DNA of 11,421 nt from Candidatus Blautia intestinipullorum (GCA_019120475.1 DWVA01000118.1:1-11421), one strand, 5' to 3'. Shown: positions 1 through 7,461, counted from the first letter of the stretch. The notes: generated by a model not told the origin, from the letters alone. Program-made: numbers and translations.

Positions 1-581
1 ACTCCCTTTTTTCCTACTTTTTCCCTGCCCGCCTCAAACTGGGGTTTGATCAGGCAGACGATCTCTCCTTCTTCTGTAAGAAGATTTCTTACGGGAAGAA
101 GCACCTTGGTAAGGGAAATAAATGATACGTCAATGGAAGAAAAATCCGCAGGACTTTCCAGATGTTCCGGAAGCACATAGCGGATATTTGTTTTTTCCAT
201 ACAGACGACCCTGGGATCATTTCTCAGCTTCCAGTCAAGCTGGCCGTATCCCACGTCGATAGAATATACCCTGACGGCTCCGTTCTGAAGCATACAGTCG
301 GTGAAGCCTCCTGTGGAAGCTCCTACATCCATGCAGATCTTTCCGTCCAGAGTCACGTCAAAGTTTTTCATGGCCTTTTCCAGTTTCAGGCCTCCTCTGC
401 TCACATAGGGAAGGGTATTGCCCCGAATCTCAATGTTCGCAGTTTCCGGAAACATGGTTCCCGCTTTTTCTTCTTTTTGTCCGTTTACATAAACATTTCC
501 GGACATGATATATGCCTTCGCTTTTTCCCGGGAGGGCGCAAGCGCCCTCTCCGTCATCAGAATATCCAGTCGTTTCTTCAT
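1..581 (-). CDS. tlyA: TlyA-family 2'-O rRNA methyltransferase, 3' part missing
   Basis: Partial gene: 193 codons lie in the window and the C-terminus runs off the left edge. TlyA proteins (YqxC in Bacillus) join an N-terminal S4 RNA-binding domain to an FtsJ/RrmJ-type methyltransferase. In mycobacteria TlyA 2'-O-methylates cytidines of 16S and 23S rRNA; the older 'hemolysin' label is doubtful. Residues 1-60 look like S4 (LDILMTERALAPSREKAKA, then NVYVNG at 29-34). YVSRGGLKLEKA spans 59-70, the SAM-binding loop DVGASTGGFTD is at 85-95, DVSFISL at 151-157 and IKPQFEAG at 178-185. K66, D151 and K179 fit the FtsJ-type K-D-K-E catalytic set; the final Glu would lie outside the window. The ATG at 581 overlaps the dxs stop as ATGA, so translation is probably coupled to dxs. 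The position after dxs matches B. subtilis yqxC. Confidence 0.93.
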   Translation of the reverse strand, partial: MKKRLDILMTERALAPSREKAKAYIMSGNVYVNGQKEEKAGTMFPETANIEIRGNTLPYVSRGGLKLEKAMKNFDVTLDGKICMDVGASTGGFTDCMLQNGAVRVYSIDVGYGQLDWKLRNDPRVVCMEKTNIRYVLPEHLESPADFSSIDVSFISLTKVLLPVRNLLTEEGEIVCLIKPQFEAGREKVGKKG

Positions 582-2440
582 TCCTGTTCCTCATACTCCT
601 CGATGGCACAGAGAATATCAGGCGCGGACAGGCCGATCTTCGCCCGCAGGCTGTCGATTTCTCCATGCTCCACAAACCGGTTCCAGATCGCAATGGGAAG
701 CACCCTGGCTTCCGGATGACACGCTTCCATGTATGCCGCTACATGCTCTCCGAAGCCGCCGTTTTTTACATTTTCCTCCACTGTCACAAAAAGACGGTGG
801 TCCTTTGCCAGTTCGTCCAGAAGGGCGGTATCCAGAGGTTTTACAAATCTTGCATTGACAAAGGTGGGATTCTCCCCTCGTTCCTTAAGCCCATGATAGA
901 CCTGTTCGCAGACTTCGGTCATGCTGCCTGCGGAAAGGATCGCAGTCTTTTCTCCTCTGTAGAGAACTTCGCTTTTTCCATACTGAATGGGAGCGTCGAA
1001 TTCCCTCAGCCCCTGATAAGCGCAGCCTCTGGGATAACGGATGGCGCAGGGACCTGAAGCGGAAACGGCAAATTCCAGCATTTTTTCAAGCTCCCACTGA
1101 TTTTTCGGCGCCATTACTGTCATATTCGGCATCATCGTCAGATATGACAAATCAAAGCACCCATGATGGGTTTCCCCGTCCGCTCCTACCAGGCCAGCTC
1201 TGTCAACGGCAAAGATCACATGAAGATTCTGCATACAAACGTCCTGAAGGATCTGGTCTACCGCTCTCTGCAAAAATGAAGAGTAGATGGCTACCACAGG
1301 GATCATACCGCCCAAAGCCAGTCCGGCGGCAAAGGTTACCGCATGTTCTTCCGCGATGCCAACATCAAAAAACCGCTCCGGAAACAGCTTTCCGAATTGT
1401 TTAAGGCCTGTTCCTTCCGGCATGGCCGCTGTGATCCCCACCAGTTTTTTCTGTTCTCTTCCTATCTTTTTCATTGTGTTGGAAAAAACCTCCGTATAGG
1501 AGGGACCTTTTTTTGAAGAAAGCGGTTTTCCTGTCTGTATATCAAAGGGACCTGTTCCATGAAAACGGTCGGGATGCTGGCTGGCCGGCAGATACCCCCG
1601 TCCTTTTTCGGTAAGTACATGGACGATCACCGGGCCTTCCACTCGTTTTGCTTCGTTGAAAAGTTTCATCATCTGACGCATATTGTGCCCGTCCACTGGT
1701 CCCAGATAGGTCAGGCCCATATTTTCAAACAGCATCCCCGGAATAATAAGCTGCTTGATGCTGCTTTTTGTCTTCCGTACCGTATCTACCAGGGCGGTGC
1801 CCACCTTTGGAACTTTTTTCAGCGCCTTTGTCACGCCGAGCTTCATTCCCGTATACGTCTCCGCTGTCCGCAGAGCGCTTAAATAAGAGGACATTCCTCC
1901 AACGTTCCTGGATATGGACATATTGTTGTCGTTCAGAATGATAATAAAATTTGTTTTCAGCTCCGCCGCGTTGTTCAAAGCCTCATAAGCCATCCCTCCG
2001 GTAAGAGCGCCGTCTCCGATCACAGAGACCACATAATAGTCCTCCCCGGAAAGGTCTCTCGCCCTTACATAGCCAAGTCCGGCTGAAATGGAATTGGAAC
2101 TGTGACCTGTGTCGAAAGAGTCGCAGTCGCTTTCCTTTCTCTTCGGAAAACCGCTCATGCCGCCCTCCATGCGGAGTCTTTCAAAGCCGTCCTTCCTCCC
2201 TGTGAGGATCTTGTGGGTGTACGCCTGATGCCCTACGTCCCAGATGATCTTATCCTTTGGAAGCTCCAGTACGTTGTGAAGAGCCATGGTCAGTTCCACC
2301 GCTCCCAGGTTGGAAGAAAGATGGCCTCCCGTACGGCTTACAGATTCTATCAGAAATTCTCTGATCTCCTGGGCCAGAGCAGGAAAATCCGCCAGAGCGA
2401 TCTTATGAATATCGTTTGGTTTTTTTATCTTTTCCAACAT
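578..2440 (-). CDS. dxs: 1-deoxy-D-xylulose-5-phosphate synthase
   Basis: A 620-residue protein of normal family length. Dxs is a thiamine diphosphate enzyme that condenses pyruvate with glyceraldehyde 3-phosphate to 1-deoxyxylulose 5-phosphate, the first step of the MEP isoprenoid pathway and also a feed into thiamine and pyridoxal synthesis. The ThDP motif GDGALTGG starts at residue 142 and continues to LNDNN at 169-173. SRTGGHLSSNLG (35-46), DVGHQAYTHKILTGR (68-82), TGHSSNSISAGLG (111-123), GIAEEHAVTFAAG (361-373, with the catalytic Glu at 364) and DRAGLVGADGETHHG (413-427) are all present. The C-terminal transketolase-type domain follows (about 480-610). The ATG is preceded by AGAAGGA about 8 bases upstream. 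The gene starts 16 bases after the ispA stop and its own stop overlaps tlyA, so it is an internal operon gene. Confidence 0.98.
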   Translation of the reverse strand: MLEKIKKPNDIHKIALADFPALAQEIREFLIESVSRTGGHLSSNLGAVELTMALHNVLELPKDKIIWDVGHQAYTHKILTGRKDGFERLRMEGGMSGFPKRKESDCDSFDTGHSSNSISAGLGYVRARDLSGEDYYVVSVIGDGALTGGMAYEALNNAAELKTNFIIILNDNNMSISRNVGGMSSYLSALRTAETYTGMKLGVTKALKKVPKVGTALVDTVRKTKSSIKQLIIPGMLFENMGLTYLGPVDGHNMRQMMKLFNEAKRVEGPVIVHVLTEKGRGYLPASQHPDRFHGTGPFDIQTGKPLSSKKGPSYTEVFSNTMKKIGREQKKLVGITAAMPEGTGLKQFGKLFPERFFDVGIAEEHAVTFAAGLALGGMIPVVAIYSSFLQRAVDQILQDVCMQNLHVIFAVDRAGLVGADGETHHGCFDLSYLTMMPNMTVMAPKNQWELEKMLEFAVSASGPCAIRYPRGCAYQGLREFDAPIQYGKSEVLYRGEKTAILSAGSMTEVCEQVYHGLKERGENPTFVNARFVKPLDTALLDELAKDHRLFVTVEENVKNGGFGEHVAAYMEACHPEARVLPIAIWNRFVEHGEIDSLRAKIGLSAPDILCAIEEYEEQE

Positions 2441-2456
2441 CCTTCGTATCCTTCTT

Positions 2457-3362
2457 TCACTTCCTGCGGCTGACCATTTCCTGAATCAGAGCCGTCAGGA
2501 ATTCATTTTTTTTGTTCAGCCCTGCAAGAACTGACAGGGCATTTTCCGAAAGTTCAGCTACCTGCCGGGACGCTTCCTCTATGCCGAAAAGCGTTACATA
2601 AGTAACTTTATTGTTTTTCTCATCGCTGTGAACAGGCTTTCCAAGCTCCTGGCTGGTACTTGTCACATCCAGAATATCGTCCCTGATCTGAAAAGCCAGC
2701 CCGATATTAAGAGCAGCCTGCTCTACGGCGGCTGTTTCCTCTTCGTCTGCTCCTGCCAGAATCGCCCCCGCCATCATGGAAGCTTCGATAAGAGCAGAAG
2801 TTTTGTGCTGATAGATATAATCCAGCATATCCTTTGTTATGGGCTTGCCGTCATTTTCCACATCAACGCTCTGTCCGCCCAGCATTCCGTATATTCCGGT
2901 CTTTTTCGCCATGATCTCTACTGCCCGGACAACACGTTCATCCCCCGGAGCCATGGCAAAGGCCCGGAACATTGTCTCATAGGCATAATTTAAGAGACAG
3001 GCTCCGCTTAGCACCCCCATGGCCTCTCCGTAAACCTTATGGGTAGTGAGACGGCCGCGGCGGTAATCGTCGTTGTCAATGGCCGGCAGATCGTCGTGGA
3101 TCAAAGAGTGGGTATGGATCATCTCAATAGCCGCCATAAAAGGCTCCGCAAGCCTTTCGTCCCCGCCGAAAAGACGGCAGGTTTCCAGAAGGAGGATCGG
3201 GCGCAGCCGTTTTCCTCCCGCACACATACTGTAGTTCATAGCCTCCGCCATAGTTTTGGCAAAACCTTCCTCTTTCGGAAGCCAGCGGCGGATCACTTCC
3301 TCCGCCTTCTCTGTTCTTTTATTCAGTTCTTCTTTAAAATTCCCGTAATGTTCCATCTTCAT
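2457..3362 (-). CDS. ispA: Short-chain prenyl diphosphate synthase (farnesyl/geranylgeranyl type)
   Basis: A 301-residue trans-prenyltransferase that condenses isopentenyl diphosphate with allylic diphosphates to make C15 (possibly C20) prenyl diphosphate for lipid carrier and quinone synthesis. The substrate clamp GGKRLRP is at 49-55. The first aspartate-rich motif, with the bacterial FPP-type four-residue spacing, is HDDLPAIDNDDYRRG (89-103). GGQSVD is at 162-167, KTSALI at 187-192 and the second aspartate-rich motif DDILD at 228-232. His85 sits five residues before the first motif, where E. coli IspA has Tyr; this position influences product length, so C15 versus C20 is unsettled. The start overlaps the xseB 3' end by 29 bases (23 if Met3 at 3356 is used). 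I see no good Shine-Dalgarno sequence in front of either ATG, so reinitiation after xseB is likely. The dxs gene follows 16 bases later. Confidence 0.95.
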   Translation of the reverse strand: MKMEHYGNFKEELNKRTEKAEEVIRRWLPKEEGFAKTMAEAMNYSMCAGGKRLRPILLLETCRLFGGDERLAEPFMAAIEMIHTHSLIHDDLPAIDNDDYRRGRLTTHKVYGEAMGVLSGACLLNYAYETMFRAFAMAPGDERVVRAVEIMAKKTGIYGMLGGQSVDVENDGKPITKDMLDYIYQHKTSALIEASMMAGAILAGADEEETAAVEQAALNIGLAFQIRDDILDVTSTSQELGKPVHSDEKNNKVTYVTLFGIEEASRQVAELSENALSVLAGLNKKNEFLTALIQEMVSRRK

Positions 3363-3570
3363 CCATCTGGAGCATCTTTTTTTCTACTGTATCCAGCTTT
3401 TCATTACAGTATTTCAAAAGCTCCATTCCTTTTTTATAGAAACGAAAAGAATCTTCCAGAGAAGTGGCGCTGTCCTCCAGCTTTTCCGCCAGAGCGTCCA
3501 GTTCCTTAAATACCTGATCCAGCGTCATTTCTTCCTGCTCTTCTTTTTCCTGTCTGTTGGTGTCTGTCAT
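3334..3570 (-). CDS. xseB: Exodeoxyribonuclease VII small subunit
   Basis: A 78-residue protein, usual for XseB, which binds several copies to the C-terminal helical part of XseA to form exonuclease VII, a single-strand-specific nuclease working in both directions. It is helical throughout: TLDQVFKELDALAEKLED (16-33), then SLEDSFRFYKKGMELL (37-52) and LDTVEKKM (59-66), the typical pair of charged amphipathic helices. I chose the ATG at 3570 because it overlaps the xseA stop as ATGA, the same coupling seen elsewhere in this cluster. An in-frame ATG eight codons upstream (3594) would add residues lying inside xseA and is less likely. The 3' end overlaps ispA. Confidence 0.94.
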   Translation of the reverse strand: MTDTNRQEKEEQEEMTLDQVFKELDALAEKLEDSATSLEDSFRFYKKGMELLKYCNEKLDTVEKKMLQMDEDGTLREF

Positions 3571-4778
3571 ATATTCCAGTTTTCCTTCCTGCATCCGGAA
3601 ACCTCCGCTTCGATCACTCCGTCTGTCACAGAAATCTCAAGCCTTTCTCCCAGAGACGCCTGGGAAATGCTGGTAACGGCCCGACCCTCCTGATCCGAAA
3701 CAAAAGCATAGCCCTGGTTCAGCTTGGAAAGAGGCGAAAGACCTTTATACCGTTCCAGATAAATACCAAGCGTATGTCTGTATTTTTGGATATTCCGTTC
3801 CATAGCGTCCCGGAAACTCTGTTCCAAAAGGCGTGTCCTTTCTCTGTTTTCCCGCAGGCGGCTTTCCGGACTCAGGTACTGGAGCCGCACCTGGTACTGG
3901 CCCAGTTTTGCCTCATAAAGCTCCAGTTTTCCCTTCATTCCCCGCCGCATCCTGTCGCGGTGATTCCAGATGGTTTCCAATGTATTTTTTAAATTGTCTA
4001 CTGCAAGCTCCGCCGCCGCGGAAGGCGTTGGAGCCCGCAGATCCGCCACAAAATCTGTTATGGTAAAATCCGTCTCATGTCCCACAGCCGAGATCACAGG
4101 CGTTCTGCACTCAAAAACGGCCCTTGCCACTTTTTCTTCATTAAATGCCCACAGATCTTCAATAGAACCGCCGCCCCGGCCTACAATGATCACATCCACC
4201 CCCGCCTGGTCCAGCATACGGATTCCTTTCACAATGCTGTCCGCCGCTCCTTCCCCCTGCACCAGCGCCGGATAGAGAATGATCTGCAGATAAGGATTCC
4301 TTCTTAAAGAAATATTACGGATATCCTGCACCGCAGCTCCGGAAGGCGCCGTCACAACTCCCAGCCGTCTGATATATTTCGGTATGGGCTGCTTGTACTC
4401 CTGGGCGAACATTCCCATCTCTTCCAGCTCTGTTTTCAGGGCCAGGAAACGTTCATAAAGGGCTCCGGCTCCTTCCAGGGTGATCTCTCTGGCATAAAGC
4501 TGATAACGGCCGTCCCTTTCGTATACGTCTACCGTACCCCCGACTACCACCTTGTCTCCGTCCTTCATGGAAAAGGCAAGTCCCCGGCGGTGTCCCGCGA
4601 ACATTACACAGGAAAGGAGGCCAGTTTCATCCTTTAATGAAAAATAAATGTGCCCGCTTGGGTGGTATTTACAGTTGGAAACCTCACCCTTGACATAGAT
4701 CTTTTTCAGAACGAAATCCTGCACAAACATATTTTTTACATAGCGGTTTACCTGGCCTACGGAATAAATTGTTTTCAT
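3567..4778 (-). CDS. xseA: Exodeoxyribonuclease VII large subunit
   Basis: A 403-residue protein of normal length and the catalytic subunit of exonuclease VII, which degrades single-stranded DNA to oligonucleotides in repair and recombination. Residues 1-100 are the OB-fold nucleic-acid-binding domain (YSVGQVNRYVKNMF at 5-18, VKGEVSNCKYHPSGHIYF at 29-46). The catalytic domain contains LGVVTAPSGAAVQDI (139-153), VGRGGGSIEDLWAFNEE (199-215) and GHETDFTITDFVADLRAPTP (233-252). A long charged coiled-coil region (about 260-345) is where small subunits bind, followed by LNQGYAFV (353-360). It starts two bases after the nusB stop with no well-placed Shine-Dalgarno sequence (GAGGAA lies about 14 bases away), so coupling to nusB is probable. 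Its stop overlaps the xseB start. Confidence 0.98.
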   Translation of the reverse strand: MKTIYSVGQVNRYVKNMFVQDFVLKKIYVKGEVSNCKYHPSGHIYFSLKDETGLLSCVMFAGHRRGLAFSMKDGDKVVVGGTVDVYERDGRYQLYAREITLEGAGALYERFLALKTELEEMGMFAQEYKQPIPKYIRRLGVVTAPSGAAVQDIRNISLRRNPYLQIILYPALVQGEGAADSIVKGIRMLDQAGVDVIIVGRGGGSIEDLWAFNEEKVARAVFECRTPVISAVGHETDFTITDFVADLRAPTPSAAAELAVDNLKNTLETIWNHRDRMRRGMKGKLELYEAKLGQYQVRLQYLSPESRLRENRERTRLLEQSFRDAMERNIQKYRHTLGIYLERYKGLSPLSKLNQGYAFVSDQEGRAVTSISQASLGERLEISVTDGVIEAEVSGCRKENWNI

Positions 4779-4780
4779 AT

Positions 4781-5293
4781 TCAGTTCTTGCTTTCCTCTG
4801 ATTCCTTATCCGGCGGATTTTTTTTGGAACGGATGATGATCTTCGCCTGATGCGAAGGACGGCGGGTTTTATGGATCTCTCCGGAATCCTTCTTTCCGCT
4901 GGCGATCTTTCCGAGAATCCCGTTTACGAAAGAGCCGGAATCCTCGCCGCCGAACCTTTTCGCCAGTTCCACAGCCTCGTTGATCGCCACTCCTGTAGGA
5001 ATATCCTCGTCGAATTTCATTTCATATACGGCAAGCCTAAGGGCGGTAAGATCCACCCTGTTCATTCTGGAAGTTTTCCAGCCCTGGCTGTATTCGTTCA
5101 GTTCACCGTCGATCTCATCCAGATGTTCCAGGATTCCTTCGTATTTTTTCTGCATAGCCGCCTGGTCTTCCTGGGAAAGTTCTTCCAGGCCTTCAAAGTA
5201 AAGGGAAAGCTGCTCCGGCATATCCCCCTCTGAATTAAACTGCGTCATAAAAAGCAGTTTAAAAATATGTTCTCTCTGTTCCCTTCTTCGCAT
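4781..5293 (-). CDS. nusB: Transcription antitermination factor NusB, with basic C-terminal tail
   Basis: A 170-residue protein. NusB pairs with NusE (ribosomal protein S10) on boxA RNA and supports antitermination of rRNA operons. The start MRRREQREHIFKLLFM is typical (the basic N-terminus binds RNA), followed by the all-helical NusB fold to about residue 132 (MNRVDLTALRLAVYEM at 77-92, GVAINEAVELAKRFGGEDSG at 101-120, SFVNGILGKIA at 121-131). I chose the ATG at 5293 because AGGAGG lies 4 bases upstream and the family's N-terminus begins there; a longer in-frame reading to 5362 would run into the Asp23-family gene. Residues 133-170 form a Lys/Arg-rich tail beyond the usual 130-150 residue length. 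The gene follows a hairpin and is placed directly before xseA. Confidence 0.96.
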   Translation of the reverse strand: MRRREQREHIFKLLFMTQFNSEGDMPEQLSLYFEGLEELSQEDQAAMQKKYEGILEHLDEIDGELNEYSQGWKTSRMNRVDLTALRLAVYEMKFDEDIPTGVAINEAVELAKRFGGEDSGSFVNGILGKIASGKKDSGEIHKTRRPSHQAKIIIRSKKNPPDKESEESKN

Positions 5294-5311
5294 GTTTCCT
5301 CCTAATATAGA

Positions 5312-5338
5312 AAAAAGGAAAGGGTTACTTTCCTTTTT
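5312..5338 (-). terminator. Hairpin with T-tract at the end of the Asp23-family gene (possible partial terminator)
   Basis: Two perfect 11-base arms (5312-5322 and 5328-5338) flank a 5-base loop. Read on the minus strand the second arm is CTTTCCTTTTT and the next base extends the run to six T, the form of an intrinsic terminator. The stem is poor in GC (three G:C pairs per arm), so termination may be incomplete. The stop codon of the Asp23-family gene (5325-5327) lies in the loop, and the nusB ribosome binding site begins 8 bases beyond the T-tract. No promoter is obvious between them, so nusB and downstream genes would depend on read-through. Confidence 0.5.
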
Positions 5339-5711
5339 CATTCTCCATATCCACGCCTGCAATACGGATATTCACATCCGCCACCTCCAGGCCCGTCATG
5401 TTCTCAATGGATGTTTTTACTTTCTCCTGAACCTTTTTGCTGACGTCCAGCACATTTTTGCCAAATTCAATATTCAGCGTCAGATCCACAGTACAAACAC
5501 CTTCCAGAACTGTGACTTTCACTCCCTTGGACAAATTCTTCATTCCAAGTTTGCTTACCAGCTCATTGGTGATATTTCCGCCCATGGAGGCAACTCCCTC
5601 GACATCAGTGGCCGCAAGCGCCGCAATGATCGTCACAACTTCATCCGCGATCTTCACTTCACCGATACCGCCTACATCCTGCAGCTTATAGGTTGTTCTC
5701 TTTTCTGCCAT
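5325..5711 (-). CDS. yqhY: Asp23/Gls24-family envelope stress response protein (YqhY-like)
   Basis: A 128-residue Asp23/Gls24-family (DUF322) protein. Typical family features are visible: GEVKIADEVVTIIAALAATDVEGV at about 17-40, then GGNITNELVSKLG (44-56), a beta-rich part KVTVLEGVCTVDLTLNIEFG (65-84), a helix VSKKVQEKVKTSIENMTGL (90-108) and the final strand VADVNIRIAGV (110-120). No signal peptide or membrane segment is seen. Family members form abundant cytoplasmic or membrane-associated scaffolds. The member directly upstream of nusB in B. subtilis, YqhY, has been tied to control of acetyl-CoA carboxylase; that function is inferred here from position only. The ATG at 5711 has TAGGAGG 7 bases upstream. 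It probably starts a transcription unit, since an extended -10 promoter lies just upstream and a hairpin covers its stop. Confidence 0.93.
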   Translation of the reverse strand: MAEKRTTYKLQDVGGIGEVKIADEVVTIIAALAATDVEGVASMGGNITNELVSKLGMKNLSKGVKVTVLEGVCTVDLTLNIEFGKNVLDVSKKVQEKVKTSIENMTGLEVADVNIRIAGVDMENEKGK

Positions 5712-5761
5712 TTTTATTCCTCCTAAGGATTCACGAATCTGATATTTCTTTCAATATGCTT

Positions 5762-5770
5762 ATTATATCA
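5762..5770 (-). promoter_or_regulatory. Extended -10 promoter of the Asp23-family gene
   Basis: The minus strand reads TGATATAAT, a perfect TGnTATAAT extended -10 element for vegetative sigma factor. A recognisable -35 box at 17 bases is lacking (an A/T-rich hexamer stands there), which extended -10 promoters tolerate. Transcription would start near 5755, giving a leader of about 44 bases ahead of the ATG at 5711. A 12-base dyad (GATTCACGAATC, 5728-5739) lies in that leader, just before the ribosome binding site. The promoter falls in the prfC-yqhY gap, where no GC-rich terminator for prfC is seen. Confidence 0.6.
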
Positions 5771-5793
5771 AAGTCACTGCAAAAATAAAAGGC

Positions 5794-7383
5794 TTATTTA
5801 CTGAATTCTGTCAGTACCAGATCCGGATTCCTGTCCTCGGTCATACCTACGCTCCACGCGTTTACAAAGAGCAGAAGCGGGTTGCCTTTCAGATCCGTCA
5901 CCTTCTTCATGTCCGAAGTTCCGGTGATCTTCGCTACGTCCACTTCGTCTTTGTTGGCGATCCAGCGGATGTGTTCATAAGGCAGGTTCTCCAGGCGTAT
6001 CTCCACGTTGTATTCATTTTCCAGACGGTATTTCAGTACGTCAAACTGCAGAACGCCTACTACGCCTACAATGATCTCTTCCATGCCGGTGTTGAATTCC
6101 TGGAAAATCTGGATCGCGCCTTCCTGGGCGATCTGGTTGATCCCCTTTACAAACTGTTTTCTCTTCATCGTGTCAAGCTGGCGCACTCTCGCAAAATGCT
6201 CCGGCGCAAAAGTAGGGATCCCCTCAAAAGCAAATTTCTTTCCCGGAGCGCAGATGGTGTCTCCGATGGAGAAAATTCCCGGATCGAAAACGCCGATAAT
6301 ATCTCCCGCATATGCCTCGTCCACCACATGGCGGCTTTCCGCCATCATCTGCTGGGGCTGGAGCAGACGCATCTTCTTATCTCCCTGCACATGGTAAACT
6401 TCCTGGGAAGCGTCAAATTTTCCGGAGCAGATCCGCATGAAAGCGATTCTGTCCCGGTGCGCCTTATTCATGTTTGCCTGGATCTTAAAGACAAAGGCAG
6501 AAAAATCATCCGACATGGGATCGATCTCTCCGGCGTCGGACATGCGCGGAAGCGGAGATGTGGTCATGGCAAGGAAATGCTCCAGAAAAGTTTCCACGCC
6601 AAAGTTAGTCAGGGCGGAACCGAAAAATACCGGCGTCATGTTACCTTTGCTTACCTGCTCCTGGTCAAAATCCGCACTGGCGCCGTCCAGAAGCTCGATC
6701 TCCTCCAGAAGCTGTTCTCTCTGCTCTTCATCCACAATTTCATTCAGACGGGGATCGTCTATGGCGATCTCCTCAATCTGGCCTTCTTTCGTACCTTTCT
6801 GGGTATCGGAGAAAATCAGCACTTTCCGGGTATTTCTGTCGTAGACCCCTCGGAATTTCTTACCTGAGCCAATGGGCCAGTTCACCGGACATGTAGCGAT
6901 CCCCAGCTCCTTTTCTATTTCGTCCAGAAGGTCAAAAGTATCGTTAGCGTCTCTGTCCAGTTTGTTGATAAAAGTAAAGATCGGAATATGACGCATGACA
7001 CAGACTTTAAACAGCTTCCTTGTCTGGGCCTCCACTCCTTTGCTGGCGTCGATGACCATAACGGCGGAATCCGCCGCCATAAGGGTACGGTAGGTATCCT
7101 CTGAGAAATCCTGATGTCCCGGGGTATCCAGAATATTGATGCAGTATCCCTCATAATGGAACTGAAGTACAGATGAGGTAACAGAGATACCTCTCTCTTT
7201 TTCTATTTCCATCCAGTCCGACACCGCATGACGGGCAGTCGCCTTTCCTTTTACGCTTCCGGCCAGATTAATGGCGCCTCCATAGAGAAGGAACTTCTCT
7301 GTCAGAGTGGTCTTTCCTGCGTCCGGGTGGGAAATGATGGCAAAAGTTCTTCTTTTTTCTATTTCTTTCGCATACTTAGACAC
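5794..7383 (-). CDS. prfC: Peptide chain release factor 3 (RF3)
   Basis: A 529-residue translational GTPase, the same length as E. coli RF3. RF3 removes RF1/RF2 from the ribosome after peptide release and assists quality control after miscoding. Its G domain has the P-loop SHPDAGKTT (18-26), switch I RGISVTSS (64-71), DTPGHQDF (86-93) and NKLDRDAND (140-148). Domain II (about 290-390) and the RF3-specific C-terminal domain (about 395-520, with NQIAQEGAIQIFQ and GVVGVLQFDVL) follow, which separates it from EF-G and other GTPases. The start is GTG at 7383, with AGGAGG 6 bases upstream; this matches the family N-terminus (SKYAKEIEKRRTFAIISHPD). It has its own promoter and lies alone between the spoIIIA operon and yqhY. 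After the TAA only a weak A/T-only hairpin is seen. Confidence 0.97.
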   Translation of the reverse strand: MSKYAKEIEKRRTFAIISHPDAGKTTLTEKFLLYGGAINLAGSVKGKATARHAVSDWMEIEKERGISVTSSVLQFHYEGYCINILDTPGHQDFSEDTYRTLMAADSAVMVIDASKGVEAQTRKLFKVCVMRHIPIFTFINKLDRDANDTFDLLDEIEKELGIATCPVNWPIGSGKKFRGVYDRNTRKVLIFSDTQKGTKEGQIEEIAIDDPRLNEIVDEEQREQLLEEIELLDGASADFDQEQVSKGNMTPVFFGSALTNFGVETFLEHFLAMTTSPLPRMSDAGEIDPMSDDFSAFVFKIQANMNKAHRDRIAFMRICSGKFDASQEVYHVQGDKKMRLLQPQQMMAESRHVVDEAYAGDIIGVFDPGIFSIGDTICAPGKKFAFEGIPTFAPEHFARVRQLDTMKRKQFVKGINQIAQEGAIQIFQEFNTGMEEIIVGVVGVLQFDVLKYRLENEYNVEIRLENLPYEHIRWIANKDEVDVAKITGTSDMKKVTDLKGNPLLLFVNAWSVGMTEDRNPDLVLTEFSK

Positions 7384-7431
7384 GTTTGGCCTCCTATACT
7401 ATCTGATTTCCAATAAGTTTTCCAACTTGAT

Positions 7432-7461
7432 ATTCTAGTATAAGCCAAGCCGCACTGTCAA
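7432..7461 (-). promoter_or_regulatory. prfC: Sigma-A-type promoter for prfC
   Basis: The minus strand shows a perfect -35 box TTGACA (7461-7456), an 18-base spacer and the -10 box TAGAAT (7437-7432, five of six matches to consensus). Start of transcription is expected near 7425, leaving a leader of about 42 bases before the GTG start of prfC. A small hairpin (AAGTT-GGAA-AACTT, 7415-7428) overlaps the expected start region. The promoter means prfC need not rely on sporulation-specific transcription from the spoIIIA operon. Confidence 0.7.

Noticed and set aside
162..1057. Several plus-strand open frames opposite tlyA and dxs
   Set aside because: They overlap each other and conserved genes on the other strand and resemble no known protein.
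5294..5362. Upstream extension of nusB by 23 codons
   Set aside because: It would cross the hairpin and the end of the Asp23-family gene; AGGAGG directly before 5293 and the family N-terminus fix the shorter start.
5781..5802. A/T-only stem after the prfC stop as a terminator
   Set aside because: Six A:T pairs with a short loop are too weak to support a terminator call.
5971..6867. Plus-strand open reading frame of 298 codons opposite prfC
   Set aside because: It lies wholly antisense to a well-conserved prfC, shows no recognisable motif, and its long length follows from codon bias of the real gene.
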